Notes under the pieces: model-generated
What the model was told of the DNA's origin: nothing
Seen by the model: the letters and a program-made list of their open reading frames with translations, nothing else
The model's database searches: none
NCBI GenBank assembly: GCA_035550975.1
Contig: DASZOC010000004.1
Location: 1 to 22,259 of the forward strand
Length of the DNA stretch: 22,259 nucleotides
Source of the DNA: DASZOC01 sp035550975
GTDB taxonomy: Bacteria; Actinomycetota; CADDZG01; WHSQ01
Reading direction: 5' to 3'
Shown: positions 13,652 through 21,093 of the stretch, one piece after another
Layout of the letters: every line of letters begins with the position of its first letter
How positions within the stretch are numbered: the first letter of the stretch is position 1
Translations under genes and position numbers: made by a program

Positions 13652-14155
13652 CTAGATCAGGTCCTTGAACGGCGAATGTTCGATTGCGCCGCGCAGCATG
13701 AACATCGCGGCGGGGACGAAACCGACCAGGAAGAGCACGAGCTGAGCGTAGGCGAACGGCCGCTGCTTGAGAGCCAGGCGCGGCCAGAAGTCGAACAGGA
13801 TGATCCGCATCCCGTTGAGCGCGTGGAACAGCACCGCCCCAACCAGCATCACCTCGAACGGCGCGAACCACCACTGCTTGTAGAGCGAGACCGTCTCGTT
13901 GTAGAGCTCGGGGCCGAATCCGATCGCGAAGGTGTCGACGATGTGGGCAAACAGGAAGGCCACCACGCCGACCCCAGTGACGCGATGGGCGACCCAGGAC
14001 CACTGGCCGATCCCACCCTTGTAATGCGGCCCTTTCTGGCTCCGGCGCAGGCGGAACAGCGTGACCAGCATGTAGAGGGCGAAGAGGCCGCCGGCGGCGG
14101 TGAGAACGAAGACGAGGCCTTCGATGGCGCGGGCCCAGAACAACGCTGCGATCAC
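13652..14155 (-). CDS. Succinate dehydrogenase cytochrome b subunit (SdhC-like), with extra N-terminal helix
   Basis: 167 residues, GTG start. From residue 50 it follows SdhC closely: GQWSWVAHRVTGVGVVAFLF (Ser53, His57, Arg58 at the quinone-site positions), HIVDTFAIGFGPELYN, and LFHALNGMRIILFDFW with His111 as the likely haem ligand. SdhC proteins of this type usually start near the GQWSW motif. Here an additional about 45-residue segment holds a further helix (GLVFVLTAAGGLFALYMLVTLF) and a basic stretch. No sdhD, sdhA or sdhB follows; the next gene is unrelated. It begins 9 bases after the second ArsA ATPase and is therefore in that operon. It may serve a succinate dehydrogenase encoded elsewhere, or a different quinone-linked complex. 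Confidence 0.82.
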   Translation of the reverse strand: MIAALFWARAIEGLVFVLTAAGGLFALYMLVTLFRLRRSQKGPHYKGGIGQWSWVAHRVTGVGVVAFLFAHIVDTFAIGFGPELYNETVSLYKQWWFAPFEVMLVGAVLFHALNGMRIILFDFWPRLALKQRPFAYAQLVLFLVGFVPAAMFMLRGAIEHSPFKDLI

Positions 14156-14164
14156 GCGGTCATC

Positions 14165-15304
14165 CTAATGGGAGTGATCCTGCTCGAAGAGCTGTTCCGC
14201 GATCGCGGCGAGGCCGGGGAAGTCGACCGCTTCGCGCTCGAGGTAGGGGACCCGGACCCATCGATGCCGCGGGATCTTGCGAGCCAGGGCGTCGAGGTTC
14301 TTCTCTTCGAGCGCGACGACGCGCATGAAGGCGTGCTCGTTGTCCAGGAGCTTCGCGAGGAGCTGCGCGTGCTCGTTGCCGGACTCGAGCTTCGAGAGCT
14401 GGCGCGGCTTCGCCTCGATGCCGTCGCCGAGCTTCGGGTGCACCCGGTTCACCACGAGAGCCCCGAACGGCAGATGCGATTCGTTCAGGCGCGCGGCGAA
14501 GAACGTCGCCTCGTTCACCGAGTCCTTCGCCGGGGACGTGACCACTACGAACGACGTCACGTCGGACTGCAACAGGTGCGCCACGTCGCGCGCACGCTGC
14601 TTGAACCCCTCGTACATACCTTCGAGGTTGCCGAAGAACTCTGCAGTGTCCTGCAGGACCTCCGTGCCGACGATGCGCTTCACGACCTTGAGGAACGTCA
14701 TCGCGGCGACGTTCGCGACCCGCATGATGCCGCCGCCCGCTTTCATGTAGGGCATCAGGAACCAGCGCAACACGCGGCTCTCGAAGAAGTCCGTCATCCG
14801 CTTCGGCGCGTCCAGGAAGTCGAGCGCGTTGCGCGTCGGCGGTGTGTCGATCACGAGCAGGTCGAACGCGCCGTCGGCGTAGAGCTCGTAGAGCTTCTCC
14901 ATCGCCATGTACTCCTGTGTGCCCGACAGCGTCCCGGAGATGTTCCGGTAGAAGCGGTTGTCGATGATCCTTTGCGCTTGCTCGGGCGAAGGCGCGTAAC
15001 GCGTCACGACCTTGTCGAACGTCGACTTCGTATCGAGCATCAGCGCGTGCAGCTCGCCCTTCGCCTCGATGCCCGCGTCGCTGAACTTGCGAGCGCTGAC
15101 CTTCGTCGGCTCGCTCGACAGCTCTTTCAGCCCCAGCGACGACGCGAGACGTTTCGCCGGGTCGATCGTGAGCACGGCAGCCCGCTTGCCTTCGATCGCC
15201 GCTTGCATCGCGATCGCGGCTGCCGTCGTCGTCTTGCCGACGCCGCCCGAGCCCGCGCAGACGATGACTTGCTTCGTCGCGATCAGCTCGGAGATCGGGT
15301 TCAC
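14165..15304 (-). CDS. ArsA/Get3-like ATPase, second of a pair
   Basis: 379 residues; the GTG start overlaps the preceding ArsA stop (GTGA). P-loop GSGGVGKTT at residues 18-26 has Ser19 where the deviant Walker A of this family normally has the signature Lys (GKGGVGKT). Further motifs are VLTIDPAKRLASSLG (45-59), typical of ArsA/Get3 switch I, FDLLVIDTPPTRNALDFLD (Walker B/switch II region), and SFVVVTSPAKDS. No Cys triad of the arsenite site is seen. Actinobacteria carry such paired ATPases (for example Rv3679/Rv3680 of M. tuberculosis), which are thought to form a heterodimer. No arsenic resistance gene is near, and the SdhC-like membrane protein follows at once, so a membrane-protein-handling role is possible. 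Confidence 0.9.
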   Translation of the reverse strand: MNPISELIATKQVIVCAGSGGVGKTTTAAAIAMQAAIEGKRAAVLTIDPAKRLASSLGLKELSSEPTKVSARKFSDAGIEAKGELHALMLDTKSTFDKVVTRYAPSPEQAQRIIDNRFYRNISGTLSGTQEYMAMEKLYELYADGAFDLLVIDTPPTRNALDFLDAPKRMTDFFESRVLRWFLMPYMKAGGGIMRVANVAAMTFLKVVKRIVGTEVLQDTAEFFGNLEGMYEGFKQRARDVAHLLQSDVTSFVVVTSPAKDSVNEATFFAARLNESHLPFGALVVNRVHPKLGDGIEAKPRQLSKLESGNEHAQLLAKLLDNEHAFMRVVALEEKNLDALARKIPRHRWVRVPYLEREAVDFPGLAAIAEQLFEQDHSH

Positions 15305-16296
15305 AGATGTTCGACCTCCGTCTCGATCGTGTCGGCGAGCGTCTCGATGTCCGGCAGCGCCAACCCGGCGGAGAACAGGAACGGCAGCTGCACGACCGGT
15401 TCCTCGACACCCTTCTCGAGCGCGCGCAGGTGGCGTGCCTGGATCTGCTGGCGCGCGTCGAGGAACCGGGCGTAGCCGGTGAGCGCCTCGACGTCGTCGG
15501 CGTCGAGCTGCAGACCGACACTCGCGGCCTCGTTCAGGAGCGGATCGAAAGTGCCGTTGCTCTCCAGCTCCGCCAGCGTCGTCTTCTCGTCCGCGGTCAG
15601 GAGCTCGGAGTAGACGGCGTTCGCGAACACGACTCCCGCGTTGATCCCGACGCGCGTCCGGATCGCCTCTTCGGTCTCGAGCGTCTCGCTGACCGGCATC
15701 TCCTCCGCAAGCGTCACGAGGTGGACCCGCGAGCGGAGTGGGTCGCGCAGCATCTCGAGCAACCACTCCGACTGTCGTCTGACCGGCCCGACACGGATCG
15801 CATCGGCAAGCCCCAAAGGGGCGGACAAGAACGTCAGCATGTGTCCGGCCGCGGGAGCGTCGACCACGATCGTGTCGAAGCTCGGTTGGTCGCGCCCATG
15901 ACCGCGGCCCTGTTCGAGGTACCAGATCTTTCCCAACAGCAGGATGTCGCGCAACCCGGGAGCCGCGGTCGTTATGTAGTCGACGAAGTGCGTCGACGAG
16001 AACACCTTCGAGATCCGCTTCATGTGGTACTGGACGTCGAGGTATTCCGCGAGCGCCTCTTCCGGGATCAGGTTCATCCCCCACACGCCCGGCGCCATCT
16101 CGCTCGGCTGATAGCCGACGTCCGGCGCGTCGAACAGCTTCGGCAGCGAACCCTTGCGATCCACCTCCGCGAGACAGACGGTGCGCCCGCGCCGCGCCGC
16201 GACGAGAGCCAGAGCCGCGGCCACGGTGGTCTTGCCGACGCCACCCTTGCCGGAGACGATCAGGACGCGCGGCTCCAGGAACTCGTCGATGTGCAT
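15301..16296 (-). CDS. ArsA/Get3-like ATPase, first of a pair
   Basis: 331 residues from ATG at 16296 (a GTG at 16320 would add eight residues; neither has a strong ribosome site). Complete deviant Walker A GKGGVGKTT (16-24) with the signature Lys17, AEVDRKGSLPKLFD in the switch I region, and FDTIVVDAPAAGHMLTFLSA as Walker B/switch II. A helical segment follows (SEWLLEMLRDPLRSRVHLV). It lacks arsenite-binding Cys. With the following ATPase it makes the pair typical of actinobacteria, one keeping and one lacking the signature Lys. It is the first gene of a four-gene minus-strand run with 1-20 base junctions. Divergent from the gene at 16381. Confidence 0.9.
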   Translation of the reverse strand: MHIDEFLEPRVLIVSGKGGVGKTTVAAALALVAARRGRTVCLAEVDRKGSLPKLFDAPDVGYQPSEMAPGVWGMNLIPEEALAEYLDVQYHMKRISKVFSSTHFVDYITTAAPGLRDILLLGKIWYLEQGRGHGRDQPSFDTIVVDAPAAGHMLTFLSAPLGLADAIRVGPVRRQSEWLLEMLRDPLRSRVHLVTLAEEMPVSETLETEEAIRTRVGINAGVVFANAVYSELLTADEKTTLAELESNGTFDPLLNEAASVGLQLDADDVEALTGYARFLDARQQIQARHLRALEKGVEEPVVQLPFLFSAGLALPDIETLADTIETEVEHL

Positions 16297-16336
16297 CGCC
16301 GGGCTTTCTATCCCACCCACCGTGGCTGCGATGGCT

Positions 16337-16358
16337 GACTAGTCCTAAAGAACTAGTC
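16337..16358. promoter_or_regulatory. Inverted repeat GACTAGT-N8-ACTAGTC between divergent genes
   Basis: Two perfect 7-bp arms around CCTAAAGA lie 41 bases from the ArsA start and 22 bases from the start at 16381. This is the right place for an operator controlling both. CTAG is normally scarce, yet ACTAGT appears twice here. Confidence 0.4.
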
Positions 16359-16380
16359 ATGCGGTGTCGATACGCGGACC

Positions 16381-17064
16381 ATGGCGCTCCACGACAGACT
16401 TCGACCCGCTACGGCCGAGCCCGCCGTCGCCCGCCCCGGCCACGCAGTGCTGATAGCGCTGGTTCTGTCCGTCCTCGCGGCCGGCTTCGCGTACTCGATG
16501 CCGCACGCGCTGCAGGTCTCCGCCGAGGAAGGCACCGTGACCGAGGAGATGCCACTGGCCGCGACCACGCCGACGCCCGAGGAGACGACCGTCGTCGAAG
16601 TCGTTCCCACACCCGCCGTCACCGAGCAAGATGACGCCGGCGGCCACGCGGAAGATGACGGAGAGAAGGGCGGCAACCACGGTTCCGCGGTCTCGGCCGC
16701 AGCTCATTGCGATCTGACCGGACGGGCGCACGGCGAGCTCGTACGTTCGGTCGCGCAGGACAAGGACGCAGCGGTGGCGACGGCGGAGGCCGCGTGCGAA
16801 GCAGCGAAAGCCGCCGCCGCGTCCGCATCAACAGGGGCGCAACGACGGGCTCCCGGAGGAAAGGCTCTGGAGACAGCTAAGCCGGCACGTGCAGCACGCC
16901 CCGCGCCGAAAGCTCCTGCAGCAACCGGTAGCCGCCCCTCCACCAACCCGGTCCCTCCAGCCCAGGACTCCGACGCAACTGCAACCGATGATGCTTCGGA
17001 CGATCCGTCCGAGGCCGCGCCGGCCGAAGCCCCTCCCGGACATGGCAACAAGAACAAGCCCTAG
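16381..17064 (+). CDS. Membrane-anchored Ala/Pro-rich extracytoplasmic protein
   Basis: 227 residues. One hydrophobic helix at about 22-41 (AVLIALVLSVLAAGFAYSM) after a basic start suggests a type II membrane anchor. Then comes a Thr/Pro/Glu-rich stretch (TTPTPEETTVVEVVPTPAV), an Ala-rich helical segment with a Cys pair (AAHCDLTGRAHGELV to EAACEAAKAAAASAS, Cys110 and Cys139), and a Pro/Ala/Asp-rich unstructured tail ending PPGHGNKNKP. No domain is recognised. The two Cys could form a disulphide in a small helical hairpin. The tail composition recalls the fragment at 1-135. NfeD-like gene starts 24 bases downstream, so they may be co-transcribed. Confidence 0.7.
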   Translation: MALHDRLRPATAEPAVARPGHAVLIALVLSVLAAGFAYSMPHALQVSAEEGTVTEEMPLAATTPTPEETTVVEVVPTPAVTEQDDAGGHAEDDGEKGGNHGSAVSAAAHCDLTGRAHGELVRSVAQDKDAAVATAEAACEAAKAAAASASTGAQRRAPGGKALETAKPARAARPAPKAPAATGSRPSTNPVPPAQDSDATATDDASDDPSEAAPAEAPPGHGNKNKP

Positions 17065-17088
17065 CTCCGAACCTGCGACGATGGGCGC

Positions 17089-18270
17089 GTGTCGGCCCCG
17101 AAGCTCCTTGCCTGTCTGACGATCGCGTCCGGTCTGTTGTCGCTCGGCGGCGCCGCCGCGACCACGCACCCCGAACCCAAGCACGGCCCCATCGACATCG
17201 TCGAGATCGAGGGCCTGATCGACCCGCCGCTGTCCCGCTACATCCAGGCGCGGGTCGCCGCCGCCGAACGAGATGGGGCTCAGGCGGTCGTGTTCCGGAT
17301 CGACGCGCCGGGCTCGACCTCCGTCGGCATCGACGAGTTCGTCCCCGCCGTTGCCGAGGCGGAGGTCCCCGTCGTCGCGTGGGTCGCCCCGCGCGGTGCG
17401 AAGGCGATCGACCAGGCGGCCACGCTGGTCCTCATGAGCGACGTCGTATTCGCGGCGGATGGCGCCGAGATCCGCACGAACGGCCGGCCGATCGAAGAGG
17501 TCGAGCGACGCATCTCTACGTCGGGACGCGCGTCGTCGCTGGCGGACCTGCTGCAGGCGCTGGACGGCACGACCGTCGGCGGCGAAGTCATCGAATCGTG
17601 GGACGAGGACCTCGCGGCCCCCGGTGTCGTGCTCCGCTTCCAGGAGCTCCCGTTGTGGGACCGGTTGCTGCACTCGGTCGTGGATCCCGAGGTCGCGCTG
17701 TTCCTCATCTTGCTCGGCGCGTTCGGGTTCATCTTCGAGGTCTACAACCCCGGCATCGGGATCGCCGCCATCCTTGGGGCCGCGTTGCTGGGGCTCGGGT
17801 TCTACGCGCTCGACGTGCTACCGACGAACTGGTGGGCGCTGCTCGTCATCGTCGGAGCGTTGGGCGCGCTCGTCTACGACGTCCACGTCGCGGGGTTCGG
17901 GATCTGGACGATCGGGGGCCTAGCCGCGCTCGGTGTCGGTTCGTGGCTGCTGTTCCCGGGTGGCAACCCGGCCCTCGACGTGGGCCCGCTCGGCATCGCG
18001 GTGGCGATCGTGCTGTCGATCGTGTTCTTCGTATCGGTGATGACGGCCGCGCTGCGCGTGCGGCTCCGCCGTCCGATCGACGACTCCGAAGGGATCATCG
18101 GCAACGTCGCGGAGGCACACACCGATATAGCGCCGGAGGGAACCGTCCTGACGAAGGGGGTGCTCTGGCGCGCGCGCACGATGGAGACGGGGATCGCCGC
18201 GGGCCAGAAGGTCCAGGTCAAGGCGACCGAGGGCCTCGTCCTACTGGTCGAGCCGTGGCACGGCGACTGA
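17089..18270 (+). CDS. NfeD-family membrane protein with degenerate ClpP-class protease domain
   Basis: 393 residues; GTG start, signal-like N-terminus (LLACLTIASGLLSLGGAAA). Residues about 35-175 resemble the NfeD1b ClpP-like domain: VEIEGLIDPPLSRYIQARVA, VVFRIDAPGSTSVGIDEFVP, VPVVAWVAPRGAKAIDQAAT. In active members the last motif reads GARAASAG with the catalytic Ser; here it is GAKAIDQA, with no Ser, and the domain is shorter than usual (about 140 rather than 200 residues). Four to five helices follow (200-335), then a C-terminal OB-fold NfeD domain (SEGIIGNVAEAHTDIAPEGT to GQKVQVKATEGLVLLVEPW). NfeD proteins partner with stomatin/flotillin-type SPFH proteins in membrane microdomains; none is seen here. 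Confidence 0.87.
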   Translation: MSAPKLLACLTIASGLLSLGGAAATTHPEPKHGPIDIVEIEGLIDPPLSRYIQARVAAAERDGAQAVVFRIDAPGSTSVGIDEFVPAVAEAEVPVVAWVAPRGAKAIDQAATLVLMSDVVFAADGAEIRTNGRPIEEVERRISTSGRASSLADLLQALDGTTVGGEVIESWDEDLAAPGVVLRFQELPLWDRLLHSVVDPEVALFLILLGAFGFIFEVYNPGIGIAAILGAALLGLGFYALDVLPTNWWALLVIVGALGALVYDVHVAGFGIWTIGGLAALGVGSWLLFPGGNPALDVGPLGIAVAIVLSIVFFVSVMTAALRVRLRRPIDDSEGIIGNVAEAHTDIAPEGTVLTKGVLWRARTMETGIAAGQKVQVKATEGLVLLVEPWHGD

Positions 18271-18308
18271 CTAGTCGCGGGCGGAGGCCCCCTGCTGTTG
18301 GCGGAGCA
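18263..18308. terminator. Two small hairpins between converging genes
   Basis: GCGACT-GACT-AGTCGC (18263-18278, overlapping the NfeD stop) and CTGCT-N8-AGCAG (18291-18308) lie in the 54-base gap between the NfeD and exported-protein genes. Neither has a T-run, so they are candidates for bidirectional termination. The first contains another ACTAGT. Confidence 0.35.
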
Positions 18309-18324
18309 GCCAGCGCGTTAGCGG

Positions 18325-18924
18325 CTAGATGCGGGGAGCCGTCCGGAACATGCGCGGCTGGATCCGGTAACCGTCTTCCTGAACCGTCGCGCAGGGGGTC
18401 GACTGCACGACACGCCACGCGTAGGCGCTGGCGTCGGCCCACTTGCCTGCGGGCGCGTAGTTCTCGATCTTGATCTTCACGATGGCGACGCCCTTCTCGT
18501 TCGTCAGGCCGGCGCCCGGGAGGAACACTCGGCCGATCGAGAGGCCGACACCGACGTTGACGTCGGCGGCAGGCTCGACGAACGGACGGTCCATCGGGAT
18601 CCCCTGACCGAGTGGGTCCTCGTCGGCGGGACGCGTGACGGTGACCTTGATCTGCGCGATGTCGCCGATCTCGTAGATCTTCTTGTCGGCCTTGTATTCG
18701 AGGTGCAGGGTCCGCAGGCCGATCGTCTCCATCGCGCCACCGCGTGTGGAGCTGTCGCTCGAAGAGTCGCGCAGCGAGCGGAAGACGTCCTTATTCCGCA
18801 GCACGGCGCCGCATGCGCCCGCGGGGGCCGGAGCCAGTGCCGTGAACGCACCCGTGACCAGCGTCGCGGCGAGGAGCAGCGCTATGCGGCGGGATCCGAT
18901 GCGACGGCTCATCTTGCTATTCAT
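18325..18924 (-). CDS. Exported protein of unknown function downstream of CocE-type hydrolase
   Basis: 199 residues from ATG at 18924, overlapping the upstream gene's end by eight bases (a second ATG at 18912 is possible). Basic start then signal peptide (IALLLAATLVTGAFTALAPAPAGA) before CGAVLRNKDVF. The mature part has a beta-rich domain: LHLEYKADKKIYEIGDIAQI, KVTVTRPADEDP, VNVGVGLSIGRVFLPGAG, GVAIVKIKIENYAPAGKW, then VVQSTPCATVQEDGY. It could be an Ig-like or transthyretin-like fold (macroglobulin MG-type strand order), with a possible Cys-Cys bridge between the first mature Cys and the late STPCA. No family is assigned. The overlap suggests co-translation with the hydrolase and perhaps an accessory or surface role. 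Confidence 0.75.
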   Translation of the reverse strand: MNSKMSRRIGSRRIALLLAATLVTGAFTALAPAPAGACGAVLRNKDVFRSLRDSSSDSSTRGGAMETIGLRTLHLEYKADKKIYEIGDIAQIKVTVTRPADEDPLGQGIPMDRPFVEPAADVNVGVGLSIGRVFLPGAGLTNEKGVAIVKIKIENYAPAGKWADASAYAWRVVQSTPCATVQEDGYRIQPRMFRTAPRI

Positions 18925-20791
18925 GGATGTGACACCCACTCGGCTTGAAGCAGAACAACGACGTCGGGTTCTTCGGCGCATCGATCACCGGAAGGATAAG
19001 GCGCGTGCGGGCCTCCTCGGTGTGGATGAACAGCGTGGCACAGCTCTCCTTCTGACGCACCTTGGTTGGGTCGGAGACGTCGGGGAGTTGCTCGCAGCCT
19101 GCATACGGCTTGGGCAGCATCCACTCGACGATCTCGCTCTGGATGTTCAGCCCGATGAAGTGGCCGGCCTTGAAGACGTAGTCGATCGGCTTCATCTCGA
19201 CGGTCGCCTCGAACGGCTTTCCCGGCTCGACGGGCTTTTGCTTCGAGAGGCCGTTGCGGTAGCGCGAGTCGAGGAAGCCGCGGGTGGTGCCGACGACCAT
19301 ATTCTTGTCGGTGTTCGCGACATGTATGCCGTTTCGCATGATCATCCGCGCGTGGTCCATGTCGCCGATCGTCGGCGTCAGCGTGACCCACTCACGTCCT
19401 ACACTCGAATAGATCTGCAGCTTGGGCTGGCCGAACACGTGCAGGTCCTTCGTCAGGATCGGGGACTCGAACCAGAACCACTCGTGGTTGGCCTGGCCGT
19501 GGTGTAGCCCGTGGGTCTCGAGATTCGCGTTCGTGATCGGGAACGCAGACGACGGTGGCTCGGATGACTGGCCCGGGATGGCGATCGGCGGACGAGGCTT
19601 GTAGGGGTTGAGCTTCCACGCGTACTGACCCGGCCGCGTCGGCGGCTCGTACTGCGCGTACAGCGTGAGGTTGCGCGTCTTGGGAGCACCCGCGGACCAC
19701 TTGCCGCGACCGTCGAGGTTCGCCGTCTGGCTGATGACCGACGGGAGGTTGTCGATGCCGTTGTCCTTGCCCATGAGGTAGTGGTCGAACCACTTCAGCA
19801 CCGTCGCCTCGTACTTGTTCTTCGCGGCGGTGCCGTGCACGGGACCACCGTGGTCGTCCCACCGGCTGCCCATGTAGAGCACGCGCTTCTTGGAGTTGTC
19901 GAGCGCTTTGTAGAGGTTCCAGCTCTCTTCCTGCTTGACGTTCCAGTCGCCCCAGTTACCCGCGACGAGCACCGGGATCATTACCTTGCCGGCGTCCTTG
20001 ACGTAGTCACGCTCGAGCCAGAACTTGTCGTAGTCGGGGGTGTCGTCGTAGCCGTGCTCGGTGTGAGCGACCTCGTCACATGGAGTGATCGTCGACTGCA
20101 CGCGACCGGCCCAGTCTGCGTTGTGCGCGTCGATCGGCGGCGGGATCGCGAGACCGAAGTCGAAGGCCAGCGGAGTGTCGAAACCTTCGTCGTCCACCGC
20201 GCTCGCGCCCTCGTGGCCGATCCATTCGTTGTTGTAGGTGTAACGGATACCGCCGGAGTACGCGTAGCCGTACCAGCGTGAGATGGCCGCGACCGGAACG
20301 ATCGTCGTGAGGTGCGGAGGACGCTCGACTGCCGCGGCCGTCGCGGTCGTGCCCTCGTAAGAGCCGCCGTACATCGCGATCTTGCCGGTCGACCACTTCT
20401 GCTTCGCGATCCACTCGACGAGGTCGTAGCCGGACTCGCGCTCACGCTTGCCGCCGTAGTCGTAGCAGCCTCCGGAGTTCCCGGTGCCGACGAGGTCGGC
20501 GGTCGCACGTGCGTAACCCTTCGGCACGAAGTCCGCCGCGTCGGCGTTGCGACTGGCGAGCGCGGCGTCATACGGCGAGTAAGTGAGGATCGCGGGGGCC
20601 TTGACGATGTCGCCGCCCTTGGTGGGGTGGACAACCTCGAGGTAGATCTTGCCGTGGCGCGTCGGGACGATGTAGGAGGCCGTCGTCTCTCCGTCGGGCG
20701 CTCCGCCACGAGCGATCCGCGCCGATGCCGGCGCGGCGAACAGGCCCCCGATGAGGGTGACCGCTGCGATCGCTCCGACGAACCTGCGCAT
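18917..20791 (-). CDS. Secreted CocE/NonD-family hydrolase (X-Pro dipeptidyl-peptidase-like)
   Basis: 624 residues from ATG at 20791, preceded by GGGGAAAG and starting a signal peptide (RRFVGAIAAVTLIGGLFAAP, ASA). An upstream extension to 20953 lacks features of a protein. Alpha/beta hydrolase with TADLVGTGNSGGCYDYGG (oxyanion region), nucleophile elbow MYGGSYEGTT (Ser144), GNWGDWN (likely catalytic Asp) and WDDHGGP (likely catalytic His), then the C-terminal jelly-roll typical of X-Pro peptidases and cocaine-esterase-like enzymes (LTLYAQYEPP, QPKLQIYSSVGREWVTLTPT, IGLNIQSEIVEWMLP, ARTRLILPVID). Substrates in the family include X-Pro peptides, acyl esters and beta-lactam side chains; here unknown. 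Cys near the C-terminus (FCFKPSGCHIHE) suggests disulphides outside the cell. Confidence 0.9.
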   Translation of the reverse strand: MRRFVGAIAAVTLIGGLFAAPASARIARGGAPDGETTASYIVPTRHGKIYLEVVHPTKGGDIVKAPAILTYSPYDAALASRNADAADFVPKGYARATADLVGTGNSGGCYDYGGKRERESGYDLVEWIAKQKWSTGKIAMYGGSYEGTTATAAAVERPPHLTTIVPVAAISRWYGYAYSGGIRYTYNNEWIGHEGASAVDDEGFDTPLAFDFGLAIPPPIDAHNADWAGRVQSTITPCDEVAHTEHGYDDTPDYDKFWLERDYVKDAGKVMIPVLVAGNWGDWNVKQEESWNLYKALDNSKKRVLYMGSRWDDHGGPVHGTAAKNKYEATVLKWFDHYLMGKDNGIDNLPSVISQTANLDGRGKWSAGAPKTRNLTLYAQYEPPTRPGQYAWKLNPYKPRPPIAIPGQSSEPPSSAFPITNANLETHGLHHGQANHEWFWFESPILTKDLHVFGQPKLQIYSSVGREWVTLTPTIGDMDHARMIMRNGIHVANTDKNMVVGTTRGFLDSRYRNGLSKQKPVEPGKPFEATVEMKPIDYVFKAGHFIGLNIQSEIVEWMLPKPYAGCEQLPDVSDPTKVRQKESCATLFIHTEEARTRLILPVIDAPKNPTSLFCFKPSGCHIHE

Positions 20792-21093
20792 CTGTCGCTT
20801 TCCCCTGTCTCTCGTGTCCCGTTTTGTTCGCATCTCCACCCGGTCTCGGATTGCCTCTCTGACCAGGTGTAATCCAAAGGTTCGCCCCCCCCACCACGAG
20901 TCCTGCGCCCCCGTAGCGACAACCGACCGGGATCGGTCAACTACTCTCCGCATCCAACTTCGCGGCGTCAGCCAAGAGCAGCCGCCGATGACGGACTAGT
21001 TCGCTTATGTCCGATTTTGGCCCCTTTGGGCCATATCGCCGGGAACCCGCGTTCCGTAGCTTGTGTCCAACGGCGGATCGACAGGGGGCGGAC
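20792..21093. other. 302-bp divergent intergenic region with two hairpins
   Basis: Separates the secreted hydrolase (minus) from the secreted metalloprotease (plus). Contains a run of eight C at 20885-20892, a GGACTAGTTC site at 20995-21004, and two small inverted repeats in the metalloprotease leader: GGCCC-CTTT-GGGCC (21019-21032) and GGAAC-CCGC-GTTCC (21042-21055). I recognise no known riboswitch and no gene; the plus-strand frame that extends upstream to 21007 lacks a ribosome site. Confidence 0.4.

Noticed and set aside
13676..15475. 599-codon plus-strand frame antisense to sdhC and arsA2
   Set aside because: Charged low-information translation with no start signal, opposite conserved ATPase and cytochrome genes.
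14165..16296. Arsenite efflux ATPase (ArsA in an ars operon)
   Set aside because: No arsB, arsD or arsR nearby and no Cys triad; the paired Get3-like type fits better.
20792..20953. N-terminal extension of the secreted hydrolase to 20953
   Set aside because: It would put 54 charged residues before a good signal peptide; the ATG at 20791 has a purine-rich ribosome site.
21019..21055. Riboswitch in the metalloprotease leader
   Set aside because: Two small hairpins only, without any conserved aptamer core that I recognise.
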